Source: Ectothiorhodospira shaposhnikovii
GTDB lineage: Bacteria; Pseudomonadota; Gammaproteobacteria; Ectothiorhodospirales; Ectothiorhodospiraceae
Direction: 5' to 3'
DNA length: 64,000 nt
Assembly (NCBI RefSeq): GCF_022227765.1
Contig: NZ_JAJMLZ010000002.1
Location: 186,001 to 250,000 of the forward strand
This document shows, one piece after another, positions 1-7,851 of this stretch (its first letter is position 1; each line of letters starts with the position of its first letter). Made by a program: the position numbers and the translations under genes. The notes below the pieces were generated by a model. That model had not been told where the DNA came from and did not search any database. It saw only the letters and a list, made by a program, of their open reading frames with translations.

Positions 1-965
1 TCAATCAAATGACGCATCAAATACCGGCCCACCTGATCAAAATGATTGCCCACTCCATTTGGCCAGACCACGGAGCGAGAATTCAGGAGAAGTGCCGGCG
101 TGGCCAGCGCTCCACCAGCCAAGATAACGACGCCACCTCGGATTGTTATCCGGCGATCACCCAAGCGGCCTACCACGCCCGTGGCGCGACCTTCTTCCAT
201 CTCGATCGATTGGACCTCGAAATTCTCCAATAAAGCCGCGCCTTCCTGGTTCAAGGCGGGCTCCAGACAGATATTATCTGGCTCATGTTTGCAATCCTTC
301 GCACACAAAAAACCCTGACATCCCACGCATCCATCCACAAAACGACAGCCTTGAGGAAGGCGATACGGCGTAAGACCTTGAGAAGAAAAGTGTTCGTAAA
401 GAGCTCGAGATTGAGTTGACATATTCGGCAGCGAGCCTGCATCTTCACCACCGCCGGGGCCAAACTGCACCCGATAGAGCTTTTCAGCTCGCACATAATA
501 CGGTTCAAAACTCTCGTAACTGAATGGCCATTGTGAAGATCGGGCAGGCACCCTATCCAGCGGATGATACCTGCCTGGCAAGAAGTCCTCGGGGAAAAAG
601 CGCTCAAGCGCCATGCCGTAAAGGGCTGAAGACCCGCCGGCACCAGCGCCTATGAAGGGAATGAATCGGCGAGCATCAGCATCGGAAACATCCTCTATCT
701 CATGATAAAATCGACCGGCCGCGCGAAGGGTTTTAGCATGTCTGGGAGCAGGTACCGCAGGTCTGCCCAGCCAAGACTCGGCATATTGGCCGCGCAAGGA
801 CTCCCGCTTTTTGGAGGCCCCCTTTTCGCAAAAAAGAATTCGCCAACCCATGCGAGCCAATGCATGGCCGATTGTGGCGCCACCCATGCCGGTACCGACC
901 ACAATAGCATCCCATTGCGCATTAATAAGATCATCAACCGCTTCCCCATCAAGCCCTTGCCCCAT
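1..965 (-). CDS. GMC-family FAD-dependent oxidoreductase (partial, C-terminus beyond window)
   Basis: A frame open from an ATG at 965 to the left edge of the window, about 321 residues with the C-terminus missing. The N-terminal dinucleotide fold is clear: WDAIVVGTGMGGATIGHALA at about residues 18-37, followed by an acidic Glu that binds FAD ribose (LFCEKGA). Further on lie GAGAGGSSALYGMALERF, a Cys-rich stretch (DGCVGCQGFLCAKDC), an AGGALATPALLLNSRS motif and GVGNHFDQVGRYLMRHL, all typical of GMC oxidoreductases (glucose-methanol-choline family; cholesterol oxidase/gluconate dehydrogenase type). The substrate cannot be told. It runs in the same direction as the acyltransferase at 1045-1929, with an 80-base gap. 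Base composition looks AT-richer than the genes after 2.3 kb, possibly from transfer. Confidence 0.85.
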   Translation of the reverse strand, partial: MGQGLDGEAVDDLINAQWDAIVVGTGMGGATIGHALARMGWRILFCEKGASKKRESLRGQYAESWLGRPAVPAPRHAKTLRAAGRFYHEIEDVSDADARRFIPFIGAGAGGSSALYGMALERFFPEDFLPGRYHPLDRVPARSSQWPFSYESFEPYYVRAEKLYRVQFGPGGGEDAGSLPNMSTQSRALYEHFSSQGLTPYRLPQGCRFVDGCVGCQGFLCAKDCKHEPDNICLEPALNQEGAALLENFEVQSIEMEEGRATGVVGRLGDRRITIRGGVVILAGGALATPALLLNSRSVVWPNGVGNHFDQVGRYLMRHLI

Positions 966-1044
966 GCCAAGCCCTCTCTTTATTCACCTATTCAAGCCAT
1001 AATAGCCCGAGTGTTTCATAAAGAGCATAGCGAAGATTTTGCAT

Positions 1045-1929
1045 TTATATGCATGTACCTCCGAGAGTGGAGTGTTTCGGCAAAATGTCTTCGCGAGTTT
1101 GCTGACTCATTGAAGCCGTCATCGCCAAGGAATCGGGGGAAACCTCGGCGCGGTAGGGAAACCTCAAGCCTCTATGCTCACACCCCTGACCCACACGCTC
1201 GATCTGAAACTGAAATCTCCGCAAAATGCGCGCCAGAGAGGGCCGAACCAGAAAAAACAGTGCCTCGACTCCTTTCTGACTGGCTGTCCTTATCGCTGCT
1301 CGGAACAGCACAGCGATCACCGCATTGCCATCCACATTAGGTGCAGTACACGAGCCCCAATGCTTCGAGTCCAAGCAATGGCGAAATCGCTGATCCAGTT
1401 CACCACGCAAAGCACGGATATCAAGGCACTCACCACTGTCGGCCCCGCCTGACCAAGAGTACCATGGTCGCATTTTCATGCCTCGAATAACACCTTCGTT
1501 GCGTAACAGCGAGCGGAAGCCATCACTGGGAAAAACTGAATCACATCTTTCTGGTGCACGGCGCGCTGCAACCCGATCGCTATTTCGGCGTCGATAAACC
1601 GAGGGGATGCAGACTCGGGAGATTTCATAAGCCCTTTCGGCCTTGAATCTGTCTACCTCTGCCTCGGGGCTCAAAAGACTGAAAAATGGCAACCCTCTCT
1701 CCATGGAGGGAATAAGCCGCATGGTGCCGATCCACTGTTCCGTCGGTCGATGACGCACCAGAAAGGGAATGGCATGCTCATCCCACTCGTCGCGCTCCAG
1801 ACCATCGGGATAGGCATGGGGATCCTCGTACCCGGTCTCAAGACAATACACCTGATATCGGATACGGTGGTGAATACGACGCGTTTCCCTCGTGTCGGCA
1901 ACGACAACTTCGTAGTCATTCTCGATCAT
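1045..1929 (-). CDS. PEP-CTERM/exosortase system-associated acyltransferase (N-acyl amino acid synthase-like), copy A
   Basis: 294 residues from ATG 1929; a TTG three codons upstream is a less likely start. The N-terminal half has the autoinducer-synthase/GNAT pattern of this family: IRYQVYCLETGYEDPHAYPDGLERDEWDEHA at about residues 24-54 (split here only by description), WIGTMRLIP at about 66-74 and AYEISRVCIP at about 98-107. These match the TIGR03694-type proteins linked to PEP-CTERM/exosortase systems, relatives of FeeM long-chain N-acyl amino acid synthases that use acyl-ACP. The C-terminal half carries VEALFFLVRPSLARILRRFQ. It is paralogous to, and divergent from, the gene at 2279. The amino acid acceptor is unknown. 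Base composition is lower in GC than copy B. Confidence 0.75.
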   Translation of the reverse strand: MIENDYEVVVADTRETRRIHHRIRYQVYCLETGYEDPHAYPDGLERDEWDEHAIPFLVRHRPTEQWIGTMRLIPSMERGLPFFSLLSPEAEVDRFKAERAYEISRVCIPSVYRRRNSDRVAARRAPERCDSVFPSDGFRSLLRNEGVIRGMKMRPWYSWSGGADSGECLDIRALRGELDQRFRHCLDSKHWGSCTAPNVDGNAVIAVLFRAAIRTASQKGVEALFFLVRPSLARILRRFQFQIERVGQGCEHRGLRFPYRAEVSPDSLAMTASMSQQTREDILPKHSTLGGTCI

Positions 1930-2278
1930 TTTGGTCAACTTCGCGTGATTTATGGGCGCATTGAGTGTAATCAGAGGACCACCCTACAAGCCAAACGTAG
2001 ATCACAGATCGGAAAAGCTTCCGGTGAAGAACTCAATTTACGGGTGATTTCCAGGGTTTCCGCAAGGCGGACCCCATGGGCAAGGGCTTGGATTGCCCTC
2101 ACTTTCAGAGACGACGAGAACAATGGCATGCGCATCGACAAAAAATGCCTGGTCAATGACTGGGGAAGGCGCAACGTTCCAAGCAGGTATATACTTGAGC
2201 AACCCATTCAGGGGTTCCGGAAGGGGTCGTTCACCGCACCGAGCCTGCCCATTCACGCCTGACCCATGAAGCCGACCG
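1930..2278. promoter_or_regulatory. Divergent intergenic region between the two acyltransferase genes
   Basis: 349 bases between two genes read outward, so promoters for both must lie here or nearby. Short open frames on both strands (for example 78 codons on the minus strand at 1971-2207) show no recognisable protein similarity and no good ribosome binding site. I see no clear -35/-10 pair, sigma-54 box or operator that I would defend. Composition changes within it, from AT-richer on the left to GC-rich on the right. Confidence 0.4.
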
Positions 2279-3112
2279 ATGCTAGCCATTGACCACTTCT
2301 TCAAGTATTTCCGCCTTGATTTCGCCCGCACCCCGGAACAGCTCCGGGCGGTACAGCGGGCAAGATATGACGTCTACGTGAAGGAATTCGGGTTTGAAAA
2401 CCCCGACGATTGCCCTGACGGTCTGGAGCGGGACAGTTTCGATGTCCAGTCACTCCATTGCATGGCGGTCTACCAAGGGGACAACAAGGAGAAGCGGCCG
2501 GCGGACGAGGAGGTCGTCGCGGGTTGCGTGCGGGTCGTGCTACCCACGCTGAAAGATCCCGATGGCATGATGCCGCTGGAAAGGTACTGCCAGGCCAGTC
2601 TGGACCCCGCCAATCCCCGACACCCACGCCGTACGCCACGGGACACGCTGTGTGAAATTTCCCGATTGGCGGCACACCCCGAGTTCCGCAGACGACCCCG
2701 GGAAGCCGAAACCCGCATCGGCGCCCTGCCCGACAAGCTCGACCTGCCCTCCGAAGAGGAAATGCGTACCTACCCCCTGGTCAGCATGGCCATGATCTGC
2801 GCCTCCCCCGCCATTGCATTGCTGGTGGGTCGCCCCAACATGTTCATCATGGTGGAGCACTGGCTTGCCAAACTCCTCAAGCGCCTTGGCATCCCGCTGG
2901 AACAGATTGGCGAACCCACCGACTATCACGGCACCCGTACCGCCTTCTATATCCGTGCCGAAGGCATTGTGGAAGGCTTCAATGCGGACATGCGGCAGCT
3001 TTACGATCGGGTGGAAGCCAGCTTGCGCGCCAATCTGGCGCAGGATGACCTGGCCACCACGATCCGTGCCGAAGATCATCCCATGGGCCTCGACGTGAAG
3101 CGCCGGCCCTGA
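2279..3112 (+). CDS. PEP-CTERM/exosortase system-associated acyltransferase (N-acyl amino acid synthase-like), copy B
   Basis: 277 residues. Diagnostic features are VQRARYDVYVKEFGFENP at about residues 24-41, CPDGLERDSFD (about 45-55), VVAGCVRVVLP (about 77-87) and LCEISRLAAHPEFRRR (about 121-136). The same ordered motifs occur in copy A: R-Y-x-V-Y, P-D-G-L-E-R-D and E-I-S-R. The E-I-S-R signature is shared with LuxI-type autoinducer synthases and TIGR03694 proteins. The expected reaction is transfer of a long acyl chain from acyl-ACP to an amino group; the acceptor cannot be read from sequence. It is followed after 20 bases by the E1-like/nitroreductase gene, with which it probably forms an operon. 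The upstream Shine-Dalgarno is weak. Confidence 0.8.
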   Translation: MLAIDHFFKYFRLDFARTPEQLRAVQRARYDVYVKEFGFENPDDCPDGLERDSFDVQSLHCMAVYQGDNKEKRPADEEVVAGCVRVVLPTLKDPDGMMPLERYCQASLDPANPRHPRRTPRDTLCEISRLAAHPEFRRRPREAETRIGALPDKLDLPSEEEMRTYPLVSMAMICASPAIALLVGRPNMFIMVEHWLAKLLKRLGIPLEQIGEPTDYHGTRTAFYIRAEGIVEGFNADMRQLYDRVEASLRANLAQDDLATTIRAEDHPMGLDVKRRP

Positions 3113-3132
3113 GTACCGCCTGGGGAGGCAGA

Positions 3133-5130
3133 ATGAATATTCAGGAATTCGACTACCAGACGGCCTTTTCACGCAACCTGGGCTGGCTCACCGAAACGGA
3201 ACAGATCCTGCTGAAAAGCAAGCGCATCGCCATCGCCGGCATGGGCGGTGTGGGCGGTACGCACCTGCTCACCCTGACCAGACTGGGCATCGGCGCCTTC
3301 CATATTGCCGACCTGGATGTCTTTGAGCAGGCCAACTTCAACCGTCAGGCAGGGGCCATGACAAGCACCCTGGATCACCCCAAGGCGGAAGTGCTGGCGC
3401 GCATGGCCAAGGACATCAACCCGGCCCTGGACCTGAAGGTATTCAATGAGGGTGTCCAGGGGGACAATCTCGATGCCTTTCTGGAGGGCGTGGATCTGTT
3501 CGTGGACGGGCTGGATTTTTTTGCTCCCCAGATACGTGCGCAAGTCTTTGCCCGATGCCGCGAACTGGGCATCCCCGCCATCACCGCGGGCCCCATCGGC
3601 ATGGGTACCGCCTATTTGATATTCACCCCGGATGGCATGAGTTTTGAGGATTATTTCCGCATGGCGGGGCTGTCGGTGGAACAGCAATATGTGAACTTCC
3701 TGGTGGGCCTCACGCCGTCAGGCTTCCATCGTGATTATCTGGTCGACCCGCAACGCCTGAATCTGGCTGAAAAACGCGGTCCCTCCACCATCATGGCCTG
3801 TCAGCTCTGCGCCGGCGTCACCGGAACCGAGGCAGTGAAGATCCTGCTGAACAGGGGGCCGATCCATCCGGCTCCCTACTATCATGTATTCGATGCCTAC
3901 CGCCCGCGGTATCGCCGGGGCCGCCTACGCTGGGGCAACCGAGGCCCCCTGCAGACCCTGAAATGCAAACTCGGCTACCGACAGGTGGCGCGTCTACTGG
4001 CAGCACCGGCACGGGCATCCACGGACGCAGCCACACCCGAACTGCCCAAGCCGCTGGCTACCATCCTCTCCCAGGCCCGCTGGGCCCCCAGCGGCGACAA
4101 CACCCAGCCCTGGCGTTTCGAAATTCACGACGACACCCGCTTCACCATCCACGGCCATGACACCCGTGACCATGTGGTCTATGACCTGCGGGGCCGTGCC
4201 AGCCAGATCGCGCTGGGCGGATTGCTGGAAACCCTGGACATCGCCGCCGCTACCCATGGATTTCGTTGCGACATCCAGCGACGGCTGGATGCGCCTGAAA
4301 ACCGGCCCACATTCGACGTGCAACTGATCGAAAGCCCGGCACGAAGCCATCCCCTGGCACCCTTCATTGCGGCCCGTAGTACCCAGCGCCGATCCATGCA
4401 GCGCCGCCCCCTTACATCCCGTCATCGTGATGCGCTGGAAGCCGCCGTGGGTCCGGATCATTATGTAGTCTGGCTGCAGGAACCGGGGGAACGTCGCCGC
4501 ATGGCCAGACTGCTCTGGGATAACGCTCTGGTCCGCCTGACCACCCCCGAGGCTTACCCGGTCCACAGCAGCATCATCGACTGGAATGCACAGTACAGCA
4601 CCGAGCGCATTCCCGATCAGGCACTGGGCATGGATCCCCTGGGGCTGAAACTGATGCGCTGGGCACTGGCCAGTTGGCAACGGGTTCATTTCCTCAACCG
4701 CTACCTGGGCGGCACCCTGCTGCCGAGATTGCAGATGGACCTGCTCCCGGCCCTAAACTGTGGGGCGCATTTCGTCATCGTTTCCAGGCAGCCGCTGACC
4801 ATCATGGATGACTACATTGCCGGTGGCCGGGCCATGCAGCGTTTCTGGCTGACCGCAACCCGGCTCGGCCTGCAATTCCAGCCGGAGATGACGCCGCTGA
4901 TCTTCGCCTCCTATGTTCATGGACAGGTGGAATTCAGCCGGGAGTCCAAATCCATGGAACGGGCCGTTCGCCTGACCCGGGATCTGCAGGCCCTGGCGGG
5001 CGAGACCGCGGTACGCCAGGGAGTCTTCATGGGGCGGGTCGGCTACGGCCCCAACCCGGCGGCACGATCCCTGCGCCTGCCCCTGTCAAAACTGCTCACA
5101 TCATCCGGACACGACAAAACCATTTCATGA
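3133..5130 (+). CDS. Fused ThiF/E1-like adenylyltransferase and nitroreductase (MoeY-type)
   Basis: 665 residues starting at an ATG preceded by GGGAGG. Residues about 1-290 form a ThiF/MoeB/E1-like Rossmann domain: IAGMGGVGGTHL (about 34-45) for ATP, IADLDVFEQANFNRQ (about 57-71) with the conserved Asp, Asn and Arg, and MACQLCAGVTGTEAVKILL near residue 230. Only one CxxC is evident, so the zinc site of MoeB/ThiF may be incomplete. Residues about 300-640 form a nitroreductase/FMN domain, with ARWAPSGDNTQPWRFEI (the R-x-P-S-x-x-N-x-Q-P-W phosphate/FMN motif) and GRAMQRFWLTATRLGLQFQP. Such fusions are often labelled MoeY, but the function is unproved. An adenylating plus flavin-oxidising pair would suit modification of an N-acyl amino acid or a peptide carboxylate. 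The last four bases overlap the glycosyltransferase start. Confidence 0.8.
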   Translation: MNIQEFDYQTAFSRNLGWLTETEQILLKSKRIAIAGMGGVGGTHLLTLTRLGIGAFHIADLDVFEQANFNRQAGAMTSTLDHPKAEVLARMAKDINPALDLKVFNEGVQGDNLDAFLEGVDLFVDGLDFFAPQIRAQVFARCRELGIPAITAGPIGMGTAYLIFTPDGMSFEDYFRMAGLSVEQQYVNFLVGLTPSGFHRDYLVDPQRLNLAEKRGPSTIMACQLCAGVTGTEAVKILLNRGPIHPAPYYHVFDAYRPRYRRGRLRWGNRGPLQTLKCKLGYRQVARLLAAPARASTDAATPELPKPLATILSQARWAPSGDNTQPWRFEIHDDTRFTIHGHDTRDHVVYDLRGRASQIALGGLLETLDIAAATHGFRCDIQRRLDAPENRPTFDVQLIESPARSHPLAPFIAARSTQRRSMQRRPLTSRHRDALEAAVGPDHYVVWLQEPGERRRMARLLWDNALVRLTTPEAYPVHSSIIDWNAQYSTERIPDQALGMDPLGLKLMRWALASWQRVHFLNRYLGGTLLPRLQMDLLPALNCGAHFVIVSRQPLTIMDDYIAGGRAMQRFWLTATRLGLQFQPEMTPLIFASYVHGQVEFSRESKSMERAVRLTRDLQALAGETAVRQGVFMGRVGYGPNPAARSLRLPLSKLLTSSGHDKTIS

Positions 5131-6395
5131 CTTCCAGCTTCAAGCCCCATGATACGAACACCCCGGGGACGGAGGGTCAGGCTCAGACAAAAATTCAGAA
5201 GGAAAGGAAGCACATTCTGTTCGTCGGTGAGTCCGTCACCCTGGCCCATGTGGTGCGCCCCATGGCCCTGGCCCGTACCCTGCCCCCTGAAGACTACCGG
5301 GTCACCCTGGCCTGTGATGACCGCTACCTGAACCTTTTCGATGCCTTGCCCGGGGATCTGCGCCCCCTGCGGACGATTCCTTCAAGGGATTTCCTGGAAA
5401 ATCTTGCCAAGGGCAAGGCGGTTTACGACAAATCGACCCTACGAGACTACGTACGCTCGGATCTCGAGCTACTGGAATCCACCCAACCTGACCTTGTCGT
5501 GGGAGACTTCCGGATCTCCTTGGGCATCAGCGCGCGACTTTGCAAGGTGCCTTACGTCACCATCACCAACGCCTACTGGTCCCCCTATTCGCAGTTGGCA
5601 TTTCCCCTGCCCGAACATCCGATCACCCGGGTGCTGGGGGTGGGGCCATCCGAGTGGTTTTTTGCCAGGCTTCAGCCCATGATCTTTGCCCGGCACGCCC
5701 AGCCACTCAACGCTATCCGCAGGGAATACGGACTACCCGGTCTGGGCGACAGCCTGCAGAAGGCTTACACGGACGCCGATCTGACACTCTATGCGGACAT
5801 CCCGAATTTTGTCCCGACCACTTCCCTGCCGGCCAACCATCAGTGGCTTGGACCGATACTCTGGTCGCCGCACACGCCCCGACCCGACTGGTGGGACAGA
5901 CTGCCGAATGACCGCCCCATCGTCTACGTTGCCCTGGGCAGTTCCGGGGATCAAAGGATCCTGCCCCGCATCCTTCGGGGTCTGGCCTCCCTGCCCGTGA
6001 CCGTCATTGCCGCCACCTCCGGTCGCGCCCTCGACCATGTCCCCGCCAACACCCTGACCGCCGACTTCCTGCCCGGCATCAAGGCCGCGGCCCGTTCATC
6101 GCTGATGGTCTGCAACGGCGGCAGCCTTTCCACCCAGCAAGCCCTGGCCGCGGGCGTGCCGATCCTGGGCATTGCCGACAATATGGATCAGCACCTGAAC
6201 ATGATCTGCATCGAAAGATCGGGCGCGGGAAAACGGATGCGTGCCGGGCAGGTATCCCCGGAGGGCGTCAACAGACTGGCGCGCCGACTACTTGAAGACT
6301 CCGGCCACGCCGAAAGTGCCCGAACATGGGCCGGGAAGATGTCGGAGCATGATACCGGCCTGTGTTTCAATAGACAGATCCGCTCTCTTATGTAG
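5127..6395 (+). CDS. GT1-type glycosyltransferase (UDP-glycosyltransferase-like)
   Basis: 422 residues, translationally coupled (ATGA) to the upstream fusion gene. After a short polar leader comes HILFVGESVTLAHVVRPMALARTL (about residues 28-51), the N-terminal sugar-acceptor half typical of macrolide/flavonoid/zeaxanthin-type glycosyltransferases. The C-terminal donor half has PIVYVALGSSGDQRILPRIL and then LMVCNGGSLSTQQALAAGVP followed by DQHLN. This is a variant of the usual HGG-x-x-[ST]-x-x-E-A-L-x-x-G-V-P donor signature, with N for H and Q for E. It would attach a sugar to a small lipophilic acceptor. The position suggests that acceptor is the product of the acyltransferase and oxidoreductase genes (inference). 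It ends 23 bases from the convergent prsR. Confidence 0.85.
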   Translation: MTSSFKPHDTNTPGTEGQAQTKIQKERKHILFVGESVTLAHVVRPMALARTLPPEDYRVTLACDDRYLNLFDALPGDLRPLRTIPSRDFLENLAKGKAVYDKSTLRDYVRSDLELLESTQPDLVVGDFRISLGISARLCKVPYVTITNAYWSPYSQLAFPLPEHPITRVLGVGPSEWFFARLQPMIFARHAQPLNAIRREYGLPGLGDSLQKAYTDADLTLYADIPNFVPTTSLPANHQWLGPILWSPHTPRPDWWDRLPNDRPIVYVALGSSGDQRILPRILRGLASLPVTVIAATSGRALDHVPANTLTADFLPGIKAAARSSLMVCNGGSLSTQQALAAGVPILGIADNMDQHLNMICIERSGAGKRMRAGQVSPEGVNRLARRLLEDSGHAESARTWAGKMSEHDTGLCFNRQIRSLM

Positions 6396-6418
6396 AGCAC
6401 GACTCTATACCGCACAAC

Positions 6419-7792
6419 TCAGGTATCCTCCCGACCCAAATCATGCTTCTTCAACAAATCGTATAAAGTCGGCCGGCTCACTCCCAGCAGTTCCGCCGCC
6501 CTTGAGATGTTGCCATCCACCATCTGCAGGGTGCGGCGCACGGCGCGGCCTTCCGCCTCGTCCCGCACCCGACGCAGATTGAGCACGAGCGGATCCTCGC
6601 CGTCGGCCGACAGTTCCAGATCCTCGGCGGTCACCTGGTTGCCTTCGGCCATGATCACCGCCCGCTTGATGCGGTTTTCCAACTCCCGCACATTGCCCGG
6701 CCAGTCATGGCGTTCGATGGCGCTTTGGGCGTCCTGGGAGAAGCCGCGCATGGTTCGGCCCTGCTTGCCGGCCAAGCGCTCCAGCAGCACCCGGGCCAGC
6801 AGGTGGGCGTCACCGGTGCGATCCTTCAGCGCCGGGATATGGATGGTGATCTCGCTGATGCGGTAGAACAGGTCCTCGCGGAACCGGTCCTCGGCGATGA
6901 GGGTGGACAGGTCCTGGTGGGTGGCGCAGACCACCCGCACATCCACCGGGATCTCCCCCCGACCGCCGATGCGCTCGATGACCCGCTCCTGCAGGAACCG
7001 CAGCAACTTGGCCTGCAGGGGCATGGGCAGATCGCCCACTTCGTCCAGGAACAGGGTACCGCCGTCGGCATATTCGATCTTGCCCCGGGTCTGCTTGACG
7101 GCGCCGGTGAAGGCGCCCTTTTCATAACCGAACAGCTCGCTCTCCAGCAGGTTTTCCGGGATGGCGGCGCAGTTGATGGCCACGAACGGCCCCTGCTTGC
7201 GGCGGCTCAGGCCATGGAGGGCCTGGGCAACCACCTCCTTGCCGGTACCGCTGTCGCCCAGCAGCAGGGTGGTGGCATCGGTGGGCGCCACCTTTTCCAC
7301 GGTGCGGCAGACCTTGAGCATTTCCGGGCTGGCGGCAATGAGTCCCGGCAGGGGTTCGGTGGCCTGACGGGCCGACAGGCGGCGGTTTTCCGCCTCCAGC
7401 TCGAACAGGCGATGGGCGCGCTTGACGATAAGGTTGAGGATGTCCGCGTCCACCGGCTTCTGGTAGAAATCGTAGGCGCCCAAGGCCACGGCCCTGACGG
7501 CGTTGTCGCGGTCGTTGTTGCCGGTGACCACAACCACCTTGGTCTCCGGGGCCAGGGACAGGATCTGTTCGAGGGTGGCCAGACCTTCGGTCGCACCGCC
7601 CGGGTCCGGCGGCAGGCCCAGATCCAGGGTGACCACGGAAGGTTCGCCGCGACGCAACTGGGCAATGGCCTCATCCCGGTTCTGGGCGGTCAGGACCTCG
7701 AAGTCGTCAAAACACCAGCGCAGCTGGCTGAGCAGGCCGGGATCATCCTCCACCAGGAGTAATACGGGTTTTTGCTGAGTGCTTCCGGTCAA
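6419..7792 (-). CDS. prsR: PEP-CTERM system sigma-54-dependent response regulator PrsR
   Basis: 457 residues, apparently from a TTG at 7792 with GAGG about ten bases upstream; no nearer ATG fits. Domains in order: a receiver with phospho-acceptor Asp in VTLDLGLPPDPGG (about residue 57); a AAA+ sigma-54 activator domain with Walker A GDSGTGKE, the sigma-54 contact loop GAFTGAVK and Walker B GTLFLDEVGDLP; then a Fis-type helix-turn-helix at the end (GNISRAAELLGVSRPTLYDL). The glycine-rich insert in the receiver and the pairing with prsK match the PEP-CTERM/XrtA regulator PrsR, which drives sigma-54 promoters of exopolysaccharide and PEP-CTERM genes. It lies 59 bases downstream of prsK on the same strand. 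Confidence 0.9.
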   Translation of the reverse strand: MTGSTQQKPVLLLVEDDPGLLSQLRWCFDDFEVLTAQNRDEAIAQLRRGEPSVVTLDLGLPPDPGGATEGLATLEQILSLAPETKVVVVTGNNDRDNAVRAVALGAYDFYQKPVDADILNLIVKRAHRLFELEAENRRLSARQATEPLPGLIAASPEMLKVCRTVEKVAPTDATTLLLGDSGTGKEVVAQALHGLSRRKQGPFVAINCAAIPENLLESELFGYEKGAFTGAVKQTRGKIEYADGGTLFLDEVGDLPMPLQAKLLRFLQERVIERIGGRGEIPVDVRVVCATHQDLSTLIAEDRFREDLFYRISEITIHIPALKDRTGDAHLLARVLLERLAGKQGRTMRGFSQDAQSAIERHDWPGNVRELENRIKRAVIMAEGNQVTAEDLELSADGEDPLVLNLRRVRDEAEGRAVRRTLQMVDGNISRAAELLGVSRPTLYDLLKKHDLGREDT

Positions 7793-7829
7793 CGTCTGGG
7801 TGCCTCACTGGCAGTGATTTGATTGCGTT

Positions 7830-7846
7830 TCTCCCGCAACGGGAGA
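7830..7846. repeat. Short hairpin repeat (CTCCC/GGGAG family) between prsK and prsR
   Basis: Perfect 7-bp inverted repeat TCTCCCG-CAA-CGGGAGA in the 59-base gap. A near-perfect relative at 7864-7886 (CCCCTTTCCC...GGGAGAGGGG around GC) lies inside the 3' end of prsK, and a third copy flanks the other end of prsK. No T-run follows, so it is not a classical terminator. Confidence 0.7.
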
Positions 7847-7851
7847 GGGCT

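Noticed and set aside
702-1340. 212-codon plus-strand frame
   Set aside because: Overlaps the GMC oxidoreductase and acyltransferase A antisense; no domain.
1971-2207. 78-codon minus-strand frame in the divergent acyltransferase region
   Set aside because: No ribosome site, no recognisable similarity, and it sits where promoters are expected.
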